Source: Dendrocalamus latiflorus
Taxonomy: Eukaryota; Streptophyta; Magnoliopsida; Poales; Poaceae
DNA length: 64,000 nt
Assembly: GCA_017311315.1 (NCBI GenBank)
Contig: CM029626.1
Coordinates: forward strand, 10,549,643 to 10,613,642
Direction of reading: 5' to 3'
In this document: positions 1-11,750 of the stretch, piece by piece
Position numbering within the stretch: position 1 is the stretch's first letter
Layout of the letters: each line of letters starts with the position of its first letter
Made by a program: the position numbers and the translations under genes
The notes under the pieces: model-generated
The model's input: the letters and a program-made list of their open reading frames with translations, nothing else
The model's database searches: none
Told to the model about the DNA's origin: nothing

Positions 1-369
1 ACCGAACGAACAATCAAGTGTTCAAATTTCAACCAAAGCTTGAAGCTTCTGCTCATCGTCTCGCTCAAACGCTCACGGCTCACCTGCGGTCTCACCGGCG
101 CTGGAGGGAGGTGACGCCAGTGGTGATGGTCGATGGAGGCCGGGAGCCGGCGTTGGAGGGAGGCACCGGCGTTGGAGTCTGGAGGGAGGCGGCGCTGGAG
201 GAGTGGAGGCGTGGATGGAGGTTGCAGGCCGGAGGAATTGGACAGCTTGGGTTAGGGGAACGATGAAGCGAACTAGGGTCTTGTCGACGCTGGAGGGAGG
301 CAGCATCTCCGCACTGCGTGCAGGAGGGAGGCGGCAGCCTTGGAGGCCAGAAGCCGGCGGCGCTGACAC
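1..369. other. Purine-rich non-genic DNA flanking a hAT element
   Basis: I see no gene here. The stretch is GC-rich on its left side, with many GGAGGGAGG-type words. Similar words (a GGAGGAGTGGAGGCGTGG-like string) reappear at about 1270-1345, just beyond the hAT element, so the two flanks belong to one older sequence that the transposon split. The short open frames on both strands come from base composition. Confidence 0.5.
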
Positions 370-1251
370 TAGGACTGTGCAATCGGTTTTTTCGGTTTAA
401 TCGGTTCGGTATATACGGTAAATACGGTGTTTGTAGTTCGGTAATATACGGTATTTTTAGAAGTACGATTCGGTATCGATAAATCCCAATTTATTTCGGC
501 GCGGTATCGGTAAATACCATATTTACCAAACTTGACACGAATTGCAAACGATATAGCGACTAGCGAGACGAGTAGACGATAATATCGCATGGACTAGACG
601 CCAGCAAAGAACTTGGTGGCTCTGGCTGACCGGAGAACATGCTGAACAAATTGTTGCGTTAAGGATCAGGAACCGGCGAACCGGCTCAAACTTTCCATTT
701 TGCTAACTTAATTAAGGAATGTGCAAAGTTCAGAAGAAGATTGACACACTGCAAGCTAGTGGCGTACTGCAAGCAAAGTTCAGGAATGTGCAAACTTTCC
801 TCTTGATGCTTGTTCTAGAAATTAGCTTGATTGGAGAACCGGCGGGAGGTGCATTAATGCACCTGCAGACCTGCCATTGTTGCGTCACTTGCGTGGAGTA
901 TATACCATATATTAGGGCCGAAGACAGAGCTGACTGCTGAGCCTAGCTCAGTTGGCAAGAGCGCGCGGCCGCTCGTTGCCCGCCCGCGTTTGAGCTCGTC
1001 TCTGCCTCCCGTTTTCGGTATAGATTACCACGCGCTAGCCTACGCGGCCCGTTTGCACAGCCCACTCAATGCCCATTCGGTAGATCGTTTTTTTGGTTTT
1101 AACCGGTTTTTCCTGAAAAAACCGAATACCAAAAAAACCCAAAATTTGAAAACCGAACCTAATACCAAAAACCGGTCAAACCGAGTTGACCGGTTCGATT
1201 CGGTTTTTTCGGCTCGTTTTTTTCGGTTCGGTTGAAAAATGCACAGCCCTA
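370..1251. mobile_element. Non-autonomous hAT element (882 bp) with 8-bp target duplication
   Basis: The left end reads TAGGACTGTGCA and the inverted right end reads TAGGGCTGTGCA. The 8-bp direct repeat GCTGACAC lies immediately outside both ends (362-369 and 1252-1259). The subterminal parts are full of CGGTTTTTTCGGTT words and their complements, a known pattern of plant hAT ends. No transposase frame is present, so the element needs a source in trans. It carries a Pol III box-containing segment at about 937-1005. Termini, spacing and target duplication are read directly; the superfamily follows from the 8-bp duplication and TAGGG-type ends. Confidence 0.85.
937..1005 (+). repeat. tRNA-like / SINE-head remnant inside the hAT element
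   Basis: An A-box match, TAGCTCAGTTGG (944-955), fits the Pol III consensus exactly. About 33 bp later GTTTGAGCTC (988-997) is a weak B box. The stretch looks like a tRNA gene relic or SINE head picked up by the hAT element. I see neither a complete cloverleaf nor a clear SINE tail. Confidence 0.4.
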
Positions 1252-1954
1252 GCTGACACTGCAATCTGGATTGGAGGGAGGCGACGCTAGAGGAGTGGAT
1301 GCGTGGAGGTGGAGCCGTCAGTCGTGGATGCATGGAGGGAGGCCAGATGCGCTGGTCGTTGCCTCGCTGGTGTCATTGGACGTTTGACGAACTAGGTTTA
1401 GCATTTAGCAAAATAGGAAGGGGCAGGGCGAAGCCGAAGCGAACAAGGGCAACTGGGTGAGGCCTGCGTTGTGCGCATATTGGGTGAATGAGGGTGTTGG
1501 CTTCGTCTTTGTGGGCTGGGCTGTTGAACACTTAATGATTTTGCACTGTAGGCTGGGCCACTGCCTGCCGTCTCGGGTTGGGCTGCGAAGCCTCGGGTTG
1601 GGCCACTATACATTTATTTTTTTGGCCCATATCGAAAATTTTTGCACTACTAATTTTTCTGGGCCTCGGGAGCCTACCTAGCCCGAGGCCCAGATCCGCC
1701 TTTGGTAGGGAAAGGAGGAGTCCGCACGAGCTTATGGCAACGGACATGGGTTCGCAGTGCGCACAACCATCCCACGTCCACTAGCTCCACACCCATGTTA
1801 TATCCCTTGGCCAACAGCGGTAGCCGTAACGTGAGATTCACTTGATTCAGAAAGAGAGCAGATAGAAAGGAGAAGAACAGAGGAAGAACATAATGTTTTC
1901 ATAACTTAGTTTGTCTCATACATACGACTCCTCTCTTATTCCTAGTCTCCACAC
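1252..1954. other. Intergenic DNA with a decayed GGGCCTCGGG repeat
   Basis: No gene is supported. Between about 1545 and 1700 the words CTCGGGTTGGGC and GGGCCTCGGGAGC/GCCCGAGGCCC recur in both orientations, which suggests an eroded transposon. The stretch from 1800 to 1954 is the upstream flank of the PPR pseudogene and shows no convincing TATA box. Confidence 0.4.
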
Positions 1955-3900
1955 ATGCTTATAGATGGGCCCTACCAGGACGACACCACACACATGCAAG
2001 CGTTTGATACCGATACTATCCTCCTTTCACTGGCACCTCACCGCCATGTGGGTCACCGTCTCTTGCCGAGGTGGCCCCGTCGTGATAGCCCACCTCCTAG
2101 CTTTCGGTCGCCTCCTCGGCGGCTCACCAGCCCTTGCGCTCGTGCGGCTGCACGCCGCTTGCCGCATCCACATGTCCCCCTGCCTCTGCCTCCTTGCCTA
2201 CCACCTGCTCGACCACTCTCCCTACCCACCCCCTCACCTCCACGCCGTCACCTGCCTTCCCTTGCGTTCCACCACTGCCTTGCCCTCCGCACGCACCACT
2301 TGGCCTTCCTTCCACCTACACCTGCCCTCGCCAACGTTCTCAAATCCATCCTTGGCCGCGCCGTGCACGCCCATGCACTACGGCTCACTGCCCACGTCGA
2401 GTTCACTCGGTTCCTAGACAACACGTTTATCACAATGTACTTTGCCTGTGGTGACACTCGGCGTTCACGTATTGTGTTCTCATGGACCTTGCTCATCTCA
2501 GGGCTCGTGCAAACTGGCAGCCCCTTGCAAGGGCTATACTTGTTTGCAGCAATGATGCGCTGTAACGTCTGCCCCGACTTTGTCCTTTTAGTCATTGTCT
2601 TGAAGGCATACATGGAGTTCCATGACTTGCATGGCGCCAAATCAGCTCATTCCTTAGCTGTCAAGGGTGGGTTCAACAATGAACAAGATGTGGTGATCAC
2701 ACTGATGGCCATGTATGCCAAGTTTGGATCCACCGTGGCTGCGAGGGCACTCTTTGGCAGGGTCCCACCCCCACGGGTGAATGTGATCCTGTGGAATGCC
2801 ATGATACCAGGTTACTCCAAGAATGGCCTTGCTAGTGGGGCGGTGCATTTGTCCAAACAAATGCAGATGGTTGCGAGGAGCATGACCTCTGACTGTCACG
2901 TTACTGTCAGTGATATTGGCATGTGCTCAGCTCGGCTTCACCAAGCTTGTGGCATGGATGGAGGATTATGTACGCCGCAGCGAGTACAGGGAAGATGTGC
3001 TCGTCAACACAGCGCTGATTGACAGGGGCGGACCCAGGACAAAATCTGAGAGGGGGCACAACAATACACATAGTATGTTGAATTGTTCTCATTCATAATT
3101 TTAGCATGAGTGAGGGCCTTTTAGTTGGGTTGAGTGGGGGCACTAGCATTAAATCTTGGGCTATATACCTGAGTTCCTGCGAATTGAGTGGCGGCCTGGG
3201 CCCTCACTCCCCCCTCTTTGGGTCCGCCCCTGCTGATTGACATGTACGCCAAGTCAGGGAGCATAGCCCGTGCACGTGCAGTCTTTGAACGGATGCACGT
3301 GCAGGAGCGGGATGTGGTAGTTTGGAGTGCACTGATCACAGATTACGGGGTGCACGGCCATTTCACAGAGGCTGTTGCCTTGTTCAAGGACATGAAGCTC
3401 ACTGGGGTGAAACCAAATGACGTGACGTTCCTGGGGCTTCTGTCAGCATGCAACCACGCGGGTGCCGTGGAGAAAGGGTGGAGCTACTTCCAGTCCATGA
3501 AACTCGACTACAACATTGAGCCTCAACACCAGCACTATGCTTGTGTGGTGGACCTGCTCGCCCGTGCTGGCCAGCTTGACAGAGCCTATCGTTTTGTACT
3601 GGGCATGCCCATCAAGCCAGAGATGATCGTGTGGGGCGCCTTGTTCCGTGGTTGCAAGATGGATGGGCACTCAAACATGGCCATGGCAGAGTGTGCAGCA
3701 CAGCACATCTTTGAGTTGGAGCAGTCCAATTCAGGGCACTATGTGCAGCTGGCAAATATGTACGCATCCGTGAGGACGTGGATCCACGTTGCTGGTGTGC
3801 GGGTCACTATGAGAGAGAGGGGCGTCACCAAGGTGACAGGATGCAGCTCCATCGAGGTTGATTAACAGATGCTCTCCTTCCGTGCCTGGGATCACTTGCA
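1955..3900 (+). pseudogene. PPR protein pseudogene, MEF22 (At3g12770)-like, PLS class
   Basis: The translation shows serial pentatricopeptide repeats, for example WNAMIPGYSKNG, VNTALID then MYAKSGS, VVVWSALI, NDVTFLGLLSACNHAG and HYACVVDLLARAGQLD, followed by an E-domain-like part (GHYVQLANMYAS). Order and wording match the Arabidopsis organelle RNA-editing factor MEF22 as I remember it; this is recall, not a search. The copy is dead. The frame changes between about 2890 and 2915, a 210-bp MITE interrupts it after codon ALI at 3022, a TAA at 3863-3865 ends it, and the following residues (FRAWDHLHPRAAEIF) are decayed E/DYW sequence. The first 370 bp are Pro/Arg-rich and poorly aligned, so the start is uncertain. 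A working homologue probably exists elsewhere in the genome. Confidence 0.8.
3023..3232. mobile_element. hAT-type MITE (210 bp) inserted in the PPR pseudogene
   Basis: The ends are CAGGGGCGGACCCAG and its complement TGGGTCCGCCCCTG. The 8-bp repeat CTGATTGA flanks it at 3015-3022 and 3233-3240. Taking out the element plus one repeat rejoins the Asp codon of the PPR motif in frame, so it inserted into coding DNA. It has no coding capacity. A related element with a CAGGGGCGGATCCAG end lies at 43903-44076. Confidence 0.9.
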
Positions 3901-4297
3901 CCCAAGGGCCGCTGAGATATTCGCCTTACTCTGCCTTTTTTTCTCCAACTCCAACTGGAGCTGGAGGGGGACATGAAAGTTGTCGAGCACCTTTTTATAG
4001 TTGGGCAAAATTGCTCATATCCTGTAATTCTTTCACTTAGCATATCAAAGTCAACTTGAATTCTGTTATTTGTACCCTGTTCCCACAACGCAATTATGGT
4101 ACAATTCATGACAAGCACTCAAACTAACAAAAGAAACAAACATACTACTAGGTTATGAAAAATCTGCCCCCCCCCCCCCCCCCCAAAAAAGTGGTACCAG
4201 TACCAACTTTTTCAAACGAGTAAATAGGTTTGATATTTTATACAACATTTCCTCCCTCAATTTCGAACTAATGGGTGGTGTTTATATAGCAGAGTTG
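3901..4297. other. Intergenic spacer with an 18-C homopolymer
   Basis: This lies between the PPR relic and the BIM2-like gene. A run of 18 C at 4167-4184 is followed by six A. A TTTATATAG word lies at 4281-4289, only about ten bases before the chosen BIM2 start, so it is too close to serve as a TATA box for that start codon. Nothing else is recognised. Confidence 0.5.
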
Positions 4298-7200
4298 ATG
4301 GTGAGGGTTGATGGGAAGGGTGGGAGCTGCAGCGGCAGCGGCACGGACCAGCGACCAAACACGCCACGGTCAAAGCACTCCGCCACCGAGCAGCGGCGCC
4401 GCAGCAAGATCAATGACAGGTGAGGATTCCTGTACTCCCATAGTTTGTGCAGAAGACAGTTCATCAGTAGTGGTAGTGCAAAGTGCCAGCATGTTCTTCC
4501 ATGGCAATTAAACATCCGAGGGATCACATCAATTGTATTGGAGATATTTTTAGTTAGTCATTGATTCCAGTAACTTAAAACAGGTTCATGAGTAGATTAT
4601 ATGATTGTGTGCAGGACCTTTGATGCTATAGATTTAGTTTGATCACTAGATATTTTCCTAGACGAGGAGAAGGTGCTGCTGAAATAGAATGGTTGCTCAG
4701 GAAACTTAGGAAAAGTTTCTGGTGAATGGTACCTATTGGGATACTGTTAGTACCTATTAATTCTAGTGAATTTGAAAAGGAAAAAAAAAGCTCATTGTTC
4801 CCTAGTCAAATATTTTTAGTTGTTATTTGGGATTTTTGCCTTGCTTCAAGTGAATGCATTATCTAATATGAATTATTTGGTTAGGCAAGGCATGTTAAAT
4901 ATATCTTCAATTGGACAGAGATCTTGTGCTAGTTTCTGAAAGAGGCTAATGGGAAAGTTCATGTTTGACAAATCTCTTGTAACCCCTAGTTTTGTGAGTA
5001 AATTGTCAGACCATGCTCACGATAGAACAACTAGAATAGTTTTTTGAGATTATAAAGGTTATCCGTATAAAGTTAGACAAATTTGTGTTTTGACAAATCA
5101 TAAGTTAGACAAATTTGTGTTTTGACAAATCATAGGTATAGGTACCTATGGAATGAGGTGCTTATGTGAAATTATTTTCGAGTCCAGTTGTGAGCACGCA
5201 AATAAACACTGTGGCCTCACTGTAAATAACTATTTTTTTTCTCCACATCATATTTACAGGTTTCAGATACTTAGAGAGCTGTTACCGCACAGTGATCAAA
5301 AGAGAGATAAAGCAACATTTCTCTTAGAGGTAAGGCTCTCGACAGCATTCTATTTGATTCGAGTTATCTCTCGTGTTTGATTACTTTGCTTCTTTCTTGA
5401 CACCATGTGTAATGCAGGTTATTGAATATATACGATTTTTGCAAGAGAAAGTACAGAAATACGAGGCTTCATTCCCAGAATGGAACCAAGAAAATGCGAA
5501 GATACTTCCATGGGTATTTTCCCTCCAAACTTGCAATACGTTATTACTATTAATATGAATTTAACTGTCAATTCTTGGCTGTCTGCACTCAACATAGTTT
5601 TACATTTTGCAGTCAAACATATATTTTCGGTCGTTCTGGAAAAATGAACAGGTAACTTTTTGTTGCTAATAATGCATGTCATCTCCTAATGAATCTTATA
5701 TTGGACTAAAAGTTTCTGACGAGCCTCTTCCACATACTCATACCCTTGCGCTACAGAGTAAAGGTCAGATCCCAGAAGATGCCCTGCCTGACCCTTCACA
5801 ATTCATCAGAAATGGGTCCTCCCCTGGATTAAATTTCACAGGCAAACTTGATGATAATCACACCATGGTAGCATCTGCAGCTGCCTCAGGGGCACAAGAT
5901 CAGGCGGAAACTGATCACATAGCTAGTGTGTCCTACAGATCGGCAGAAACTCCGACAAATATTATGAGTATGATCAATGATCAACCTATGATTTTGCAAT
6001 AGTTTCTGTGCTACTTTCTGAGACTGGAAGCAGTATTGGTTATTCAAGAATGAATCTCTCTTTGTGTAGATAATGTTACATCCCAGTCCCAACTCCAATG
6101 GGCAGGTCCGTCTGGAGTGGATGACTGTGCAGTGAACAATGACACGTTAAATGACCAGCAGTTGACAATCGATGAAGGAACCATCAGCTTGTCTAGCCAA
6201 TATTCCCAAGAGTATGTTGTAAAAAATATCAGTCCCTTCTTTAGTATTATTTGTCCCTACTTTAGTATCATAAGTCCCCTATGTTCATATCTATGATAGT
6301 TGCTTTTTGTTGTTGTTGTAATTTCGTTATGTGCGAAAGGGCCTTTAGCCGAGTGGTTAGAGGTCTCAGTAGCACCCCCCAGGTCCTGGGTTCGACTCCC
6401 AGTGGGAGCGAATTTCAGGCTTGGGGGAAAAAATCCCCTCGCCTGCTACCACACCAAAGCACAGGTTAAGGACCCGCCATGGCGTTGATCCCAAAGGATC
6501 CGCCGGTCGTCTCACAAAGGTCGGGCAATGGTCCCCTGTGTAAGGGTGGAGCAGGGGTTCGGGGGTTTTCTCGGTCCGCGTGAGAAGACCTTCTTCTTAA
6601 GCAAATGCCCGGGGGGGATTCTTCCCCCCCCCCCCCCCCCCCCCCCCCGCAGGTCGAGTTTTTTGTAATTTCGTTATGTACTTCAGGTTTCTTCACCTTG
6701 CTTGAGTTCAAATTGATCTCAATTATATATTCTCTATTATGTTCATATGTATAGAGACCATATCATTTTAGGAAATGGACAATTAAAATATTTCTCACCA
6801 TTGCCAAAACAAAGTAAATTGATACATTTAGGTTTTTGTTTTGACTCATAACAGGTTACTTGATACGTTGACTCATGCCCTTCAAAGCTCGGGTATAGAT
6901 TTGTCCCAAGCCAGCATCTCTGTGCAGATCAACCTGGGCAAGCGGGCTGTCAAGAGACCTGCTGCTGGTGCGTCCTCCAGTTCTAAGGTGTGGAACTCTA
7001 TTATAGGACCCAAATATTCATTTTAAAGAAACCATGCTAGCAAGGTTCAAATGAGTTCAATAATTTCTATGCTACCATTTCCAGTTTCTGATGAACTGCG
7101 CAATGCGGTTGAATGTTTGACATTGGCTTATTCATGCTTAGTAGCGATTTGCATAACCTTGACTCTTAAGGCCAGTGTCCCATACACACCTTAAGCAGTT

Positions 7201-7398
7201 CTTGCAAATGCTCCGATCATTTTTCATCCACATCATTTATCTCTACAGCTTTCTAATTTGATATGGTGTGTTACGTCTATGAAGGAACTTATCGGTCCAG
7301 CATCTAATAGCGAAACGGTAGGTCATCAGCTGACAATGTTGGGTGGCGGTGCTGAAGAATTTCCACAACCGAAGCGCCATAAGCCGGGCAACACCTGA
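4298..7398 (+). CDS. BIM2: BIM2-like bHLH transcription factor, complete, 8 exons
   Basis: Exons: 4298-4419, 5260-5329, 5418-5513, 5613-5651, 5757-5967, 6070-6211, 6855-6987, 7285-7398. All junctions are GT-AG with matching phases and give 308 aa. The bHLH domain covers about residues 24-75, with basic region RSKHSATEQRRRSKINDR keeping the H-E-R (5-9-13) pattern of E/G-box binders, followed by QILRELLPHSDQKRDKA and IEYIRFLQEKV. A downstream block (YFRSFWKN) and the C-terminal block LTHALQSSGIDLSQA match Arabidopsis BIM2 (about 311 aa), a partner of BES1 in brassinosteroid-responsive transcription in the nucleus. The last acceptor could instead be at 7249, adding 12 in-frame codons. The ATG choice rests on similarity only. 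Intron 6 holds a SINE. Confidence 0.88.
5071..5134. repeat. Tandem duplication of 32 bp in BIM2 intron 1
   Basis: Two identical adjacent copies (5071-5102 and 5103-5134) of a 32-bp unit beginning AGTTAGACAAATTTGTG. It is intronic and does not touch a splice site; replication slippage is the likely cause. Confidence 0.9.
6333..6662 (+). mobile_element. tRNA-derived SINE in BIM2 intron 6
   Basis: A 17-bp direct repeat, TTGTAATTTCGTTATGT, brackets the unit (6316-6332 and 6663-6679). The head carries a Pol III A box (TAGCCGAGTGG, 6346-6356) and a near-perfect B box (GGTTCGACTCC, 6389-6399). The 3' part has the grass SINE signature around CTTCTTCTTAAG followed by GCCCGGGGGGG, then a run of 25 C (6624-6648) and a short T-rich tail. 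It inserted in gene orientation inside an intron and leaves the splice sites intact. The family name is not certain from memory. Confidence 0.88.
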
Positions 7399-7839
7399 TG
7401 GTGGTTCTCGCTTTGCATCCAGGACTGATCATTCTTTCCTCCCTTCCAGCTGGGGCATTCAGATTGCATGTACATTATGTTACCTGTGACGGCTTCGGGA
7501 CGAGCAAGACCTTGGTGTATTCTTTTATTTAATCACTTGGCCACCCTATTTATCGAAAAAACAAACGAAGAAGCTTCCGTTGCGGATTGTGAAGCTGCCC
7601 TTGTACACAGGCTTCCATTCATATGAGAAGTTTCTCCCCCCTGACAGTGGGTCCTCCGTTGTAACCCGTAAGATAACTCGATCAACTCTGCCTGTTAGTT
7701 AAGTCGTTCCGTTGGGAGTATGTTAAGTGTTTCAGTGCACCGTCTCGGTGGAGCTTACATGCTTTTCTCCGTTTTTACTATTTCTGCTCTTACGTCCTGT
7801 GCAATGAATTGTGCAAGCCGTTGTTGCCATGGTGGCTAC
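7399..7839. other. 3' flank of the BIM2-like gene
   Basis: This probably contains the 3' UTR and terminator of the BIM2-like gene (for example TTCTTTTATTTAATC near 7520). No open frame or repeat boundary is seen before the Copia LTR begins at 7840. Bases 7835-7839 (GCTAC) are the likely target duplication of that element. Confidence 0.5.
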
Positions 7840-8328
7840 TGTTGAGGAACCGTCACTAGTGAGTCTAGTTCGATCGATTTCTTCTATATAAAAGAGATGA
7901 TCAAACATAGATGATGCAAATAGTATATTAGAAACACGAGGTAGAGGGAAGAACTCCTGTTCTCTTTTTTATTGCTTTCTCTTTGCATGTGTACATAAAA
8001 TAGCCAATAGGGCCCCGTATATATAGCCTACTAGTGAGGTGCCCATTATGGGCTTGTTTGGCAACGGCTGCGGCTTATAGCTTTTGGCTGAAATTTTTGA
8101 ATTTTGGCTGTTTACGGTACAGATTACGGAGAGAGAGATACTTGCGATTTTGGATGGTACAGATGTTAGGTTTTAACGTGTACATCGTTTAACTTGTAGA
8201 CTCCGTCTTGAGAAAATACTCTGTTTGAAAGTTAGGTACTGTAGCAAAAGCCAAAAGCCGTTAGCTTCGGAGGAAAAGAATAGGCCCTATGAGTCAAGGC
8301 TCCAGGCTCAGGCCCAGATTTCCTAACA
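7840..8328 (-). repeat. 3' LTR of the old Copia, split by a MITE
   Basis: Without the 241-bp MITE plus duplication this LTR is 248 bp, matching the 247-bp partner at 19151-19397. Shared blocks include AAAGAGATGATCAAACA and TATATATAGCCTA. The purine tract expected upstream is seen as its complement CTCCCATTGGG just after 8328. Confidence 0.85.
8050..8287. mobile_element. MITE (238 bp) in the old Copia LTR
   Basis: It is absent from the partner LTR at the equivalent site, which fixes its limits. It begins GGGCTTGTTTGGC and ends, in inverse, GGGCCTATTCTTTTCC. The triplet TAT flanks it (8047-8049 and 8288-8290). The 3-bp duplication and GGGCYTRTT ends suggest a Tourist/Harbinger-like MITE, though TAT is not the usual TTA/TAA target. 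Confidence 0.75.
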
Positions 8329-8599
8329 CTCCCATTGGGCACCCACCCACCCGACACATCATATCTCATTAAAACTCTATAAAAACTCAGTGAGAAAAAT
8401 TTCGAGAAAGAGTACATGATACATGTTATGCTGTGATGCACAAATTGTCTTATTAAAAATCTTGGACGAGAAACTTTTAGGAAAACTCGTTAAGGAAAAA
8501 AGAGTACAATCCACTAATTTCATTTAATCTATAGGATTTGTTCTTTGGGTACTTGACTTTTGTGATCAAGTTTTAATAACGAGCTTGAGAAAAACCCCC

Positions 8600-11500
8600 C
8601 CTGAATTCTGCACCTCTTTAAGTCTTATCATTCCAATTCCAAGTACACATATTTCAAAACTAGATGCTGGGAGTGACTTAGTGAATAAATTAGCAAGATT
8701 TTCATATGACTTAGTATGCAGTATCTTAATTTTGTCCATCTTTTACGATTCATGAACATAGAAGAACTTGGGGTTGATATGCTTTGTGAGATGACTCTTC
8801 ACGTAGCCCGTCTACACTTGTGCAACATAAGCTACATTATCTTCATATATAATTGTGGGAGCTTGCATGATATTTAACCCACATGACTGTTGGATGTGGT
8901 GAATCATTCATCGGAGCCAAGCACATTCTCGTGCGGCTTCGTACAATGTTACGATTTCCGAATAGTCGCTACAAGACTTTGCTTAGACGATTTTCATGAA
9001 ATTGCAGTTCCACCACACAGGAATATATGACCTGTTTGTGACCTTGTGGTATGCGGGTTCGACAGGTAGTCTGCATCTGCATAGCTAGTTATATTCAAAT
9101 CTTGATTCTTTCTTTAAATAGCCCAAGGTTCTCGTTTCCTTGGAGGTATTGAAAAATGTCCATTATTCCATGCCAATTTCTTTTGGTAGGTTTTGCACTA
9201 TACCTTGCTAATAGGTTTATACTAAATGAAATGTCCGGTCTAGTGCAGTTTGCTAGATACATAAGTGTTTCTACTGCACTTAAGTTTGGGAATTTTGGTC
9301 CTAGGACTTTCTCCCCCTCTTCCCTAGGTCGGTACGGATCCTTGTCTTGCTGTAAAGATCTCCTAATCATCGGTACTTTTGATGGGTATGCCTTCTCAAA
9401 GTCGAACCTTTCTAACACCTTCTAGATGTAGGCTGACTGATGCACTAATATCCCTTCTGGGACATGCTCGAGCTACAAGCCTATGCAATATTTGGTTTTA
9501 TCCAAATCTTTCATTTCAACTTCTGACTCCAGATAAGAACTTGCTTCCTTTATGTCTTCCATGGTCCCGATAATATTCGGATCATCTACATATACTGAGA
9601 TTATATAAAATCCATTCTAGGATCGTCGTATAAATAAATAGGGACAATCTTCATTTTTTGTGTAGTCGTTCTTACATAGAAAGTTGCTTAAATAATTATA
9701 CCACATTCTGCCTGATTGCTTAAGTCCGTATAGTGATTTCCTGAGTTTCACACTGTACAGATTTCTATTTGCTTTGTCTTAGTTCGGGACATGGATACTT
9801 TCAGGTACCTTCATATAAATATCCAAATCCAAGTTTCCATAAAGGTATGCAGTTATCATATCCATCAGTTTCATTTCTAAGTTCAAGTTTGCTGCCATTG
9901 AGATTAAGTATCTAAAGGTAATGTCACTTATGACCGGGGAATATGTTTCTTCATAATCAACTCCTGGATGTTGAGTGAATCCTTGTGCAATAAACCTTGC
10001 TTTATATCTTACAACTTCATTTCTTTCATTTAACTTTCGAATAAATACCCACTTATGCCCTATAGGGTGCATATGGGGAGGCGTGCGGCTTATAGGTCCA
10101 AACACTTCTCTTTTGTTCAGAGATAATAATTCAGTTTCTATTGTCTTTTTTTAATCTTCCCAATCTATTCTTTTCTTACATTCAGCGAGCGATGCATGTT
10201 CTAAATCAAGATCGATGATTGTGTCATTTCTTTGCAAAATAGATATCAACATTAGTTGTTGTCCTATTCATAGATTCTCCCGTGTGCACGTAGTTTATAG
10301 CTATTTCATCATGAGTTGATTCTTCTTGTGCTTCTACCTGCTCATTGCTCCTTCCAATTGTAGTGGCAAGTCACTTTAGTTTTTCAGCTTCGATGTGTGC
10401 GCACGCATCCATGCTGATTTCTTCCTCCATGGGAATGTTCAGATCCGGTATACTCTTTTCTGACAGTGTCATAGTAGTGCCAGGTCTCAACTGGCTCCCC
10501 TTCTGGTTCTAGGAAACTTTGGTGGTTGGCTGCGTCAAGTCCTTCTTATCTTTTTTCACCAGGCATCCCCGGTTACTTAGAGTTCGAGGGGCCGGAGTTC
10601 TCGTCCTTTTATTCTGAGGCCTCTGGACAAAATTAGGGATACATTCAACTTTCTTTGGTATTTCAACCCTCTCCTAAATTACAATTCTGCAAAACCGGTC
10701 GTGCAATAAATTTAATTCTCTTAATTAATGTCTCTGCTAGTTAATTCTGAGTGTGGATATATGGTATAGAATGCTCAACTGTAATTTTCATTGTCATGCA
10801 ATAATCATCAAATGCCTTTAAAGTAAATTATCTGGCGTTGTCCATTCTAATGAACTTTATATGATGATCAGAGAAAATATTTCTAATGCAAATTATCTGT
10901 GAGATCAGCTTTGCGAAAGCATGGTTTCTTGTAGATAATAAACATATGTGCGACCATTTCAAGGAAGCATCGATGAGCACCATGAAATATTTAAATGACC
11001 CTGATAGTGGCTGTATGGGACCACAAATGTCTCCTTGGATGCGCTCTAGGAATGCAGAGACTTCATCCTTCACTTTTAGAGTAGAAGGTCTAGTAATTAA
11101 TTTCCCGGTGGCACATGCGGGGCATACAAAATCTTCATGATTCAGAAAATTCTTTACATTAATATTATGTCCCTGTGAATTCTTAATTACATTAATACTA
11201 AGACCTGGGTGGCCTAATCTGTCATGCTAGAGACAAAAGAGTTCAGATCTTCTAAATATTGTTTTCAGGGCAGTATATGCTGCGGGTATGAGTGTAGTAT
11301 AGCCCTGTTTCAAGTGAAGGAAGTTTTTTCTAATACTCTTTTTCTATTTACTTCACGCTTCATAATGAGCTGGTATTTCTTGCCATACTCTTTTTTAGTC
11401 TCGATATGGAAACTGTTGATGTGAATATTCTTGAAAGTTAGGAGAGTTCTAGTCGATTCTGGATACAATAAGGCTTCCTAAATAACTAAAGTTGTGCCTA

Positions 11501-11750
11501 TTGGGAGTATAATTGTGGCTCTTCCTAAACCTATTATACATGTATCGCTACTGGCGATTGTTGTAAGGCTGTCGGCTTTCTTGCTAATCGGCTGAAAATT
11601 TTTGTCTCTCTCAAGATGGTAATTATTGTGCCGTTATCAGCTAAGCACACTTCCTCCATAGGACGCCACATGCGTTCTAATATAAAGTACTTTATTAATA
11701 TGTAGTAGAAGGCAATTAACACATAAATAAAATACTTCAATATCAAACCA
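8600..11750 (-). pseudogene. Decayed Copia pol (protease, integrase, RT, RNase H)
   Basis: Read on the minus strand from 11750 down. A protease-like block CLADNGTIITIL (near 11640) has Asn where D-S/T-G is expected. The integrase N-terminal zinc part lies at about 11130, and the integrase core QGDICGPIQPLSG with FIRMDNA at 11073-10828. RT blocks KARFIAQGFTQHPGVDYEETYSPV and MDMITAYLYG lie at 10105-9779, the connection YLANCTRPDISFSINLL at 9418-9095, and RNase H ending LFTKSLP near 8650. Frame breaks and stops occur between and within these blocks, so no working polyprotein remains. Confidence 0.85.

Noticed and set aside
937..1005. Functional tRNA gene
   Set aside because: The A box is good, but the B box is weak and no acceptor stem or complete cloverleaf can be drawn.
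4281..4289. TATA box for the BIM2-like gene
   Set aside because: It is only about ten bases before the chosen ATG, leaving no room for a 5' UTR.
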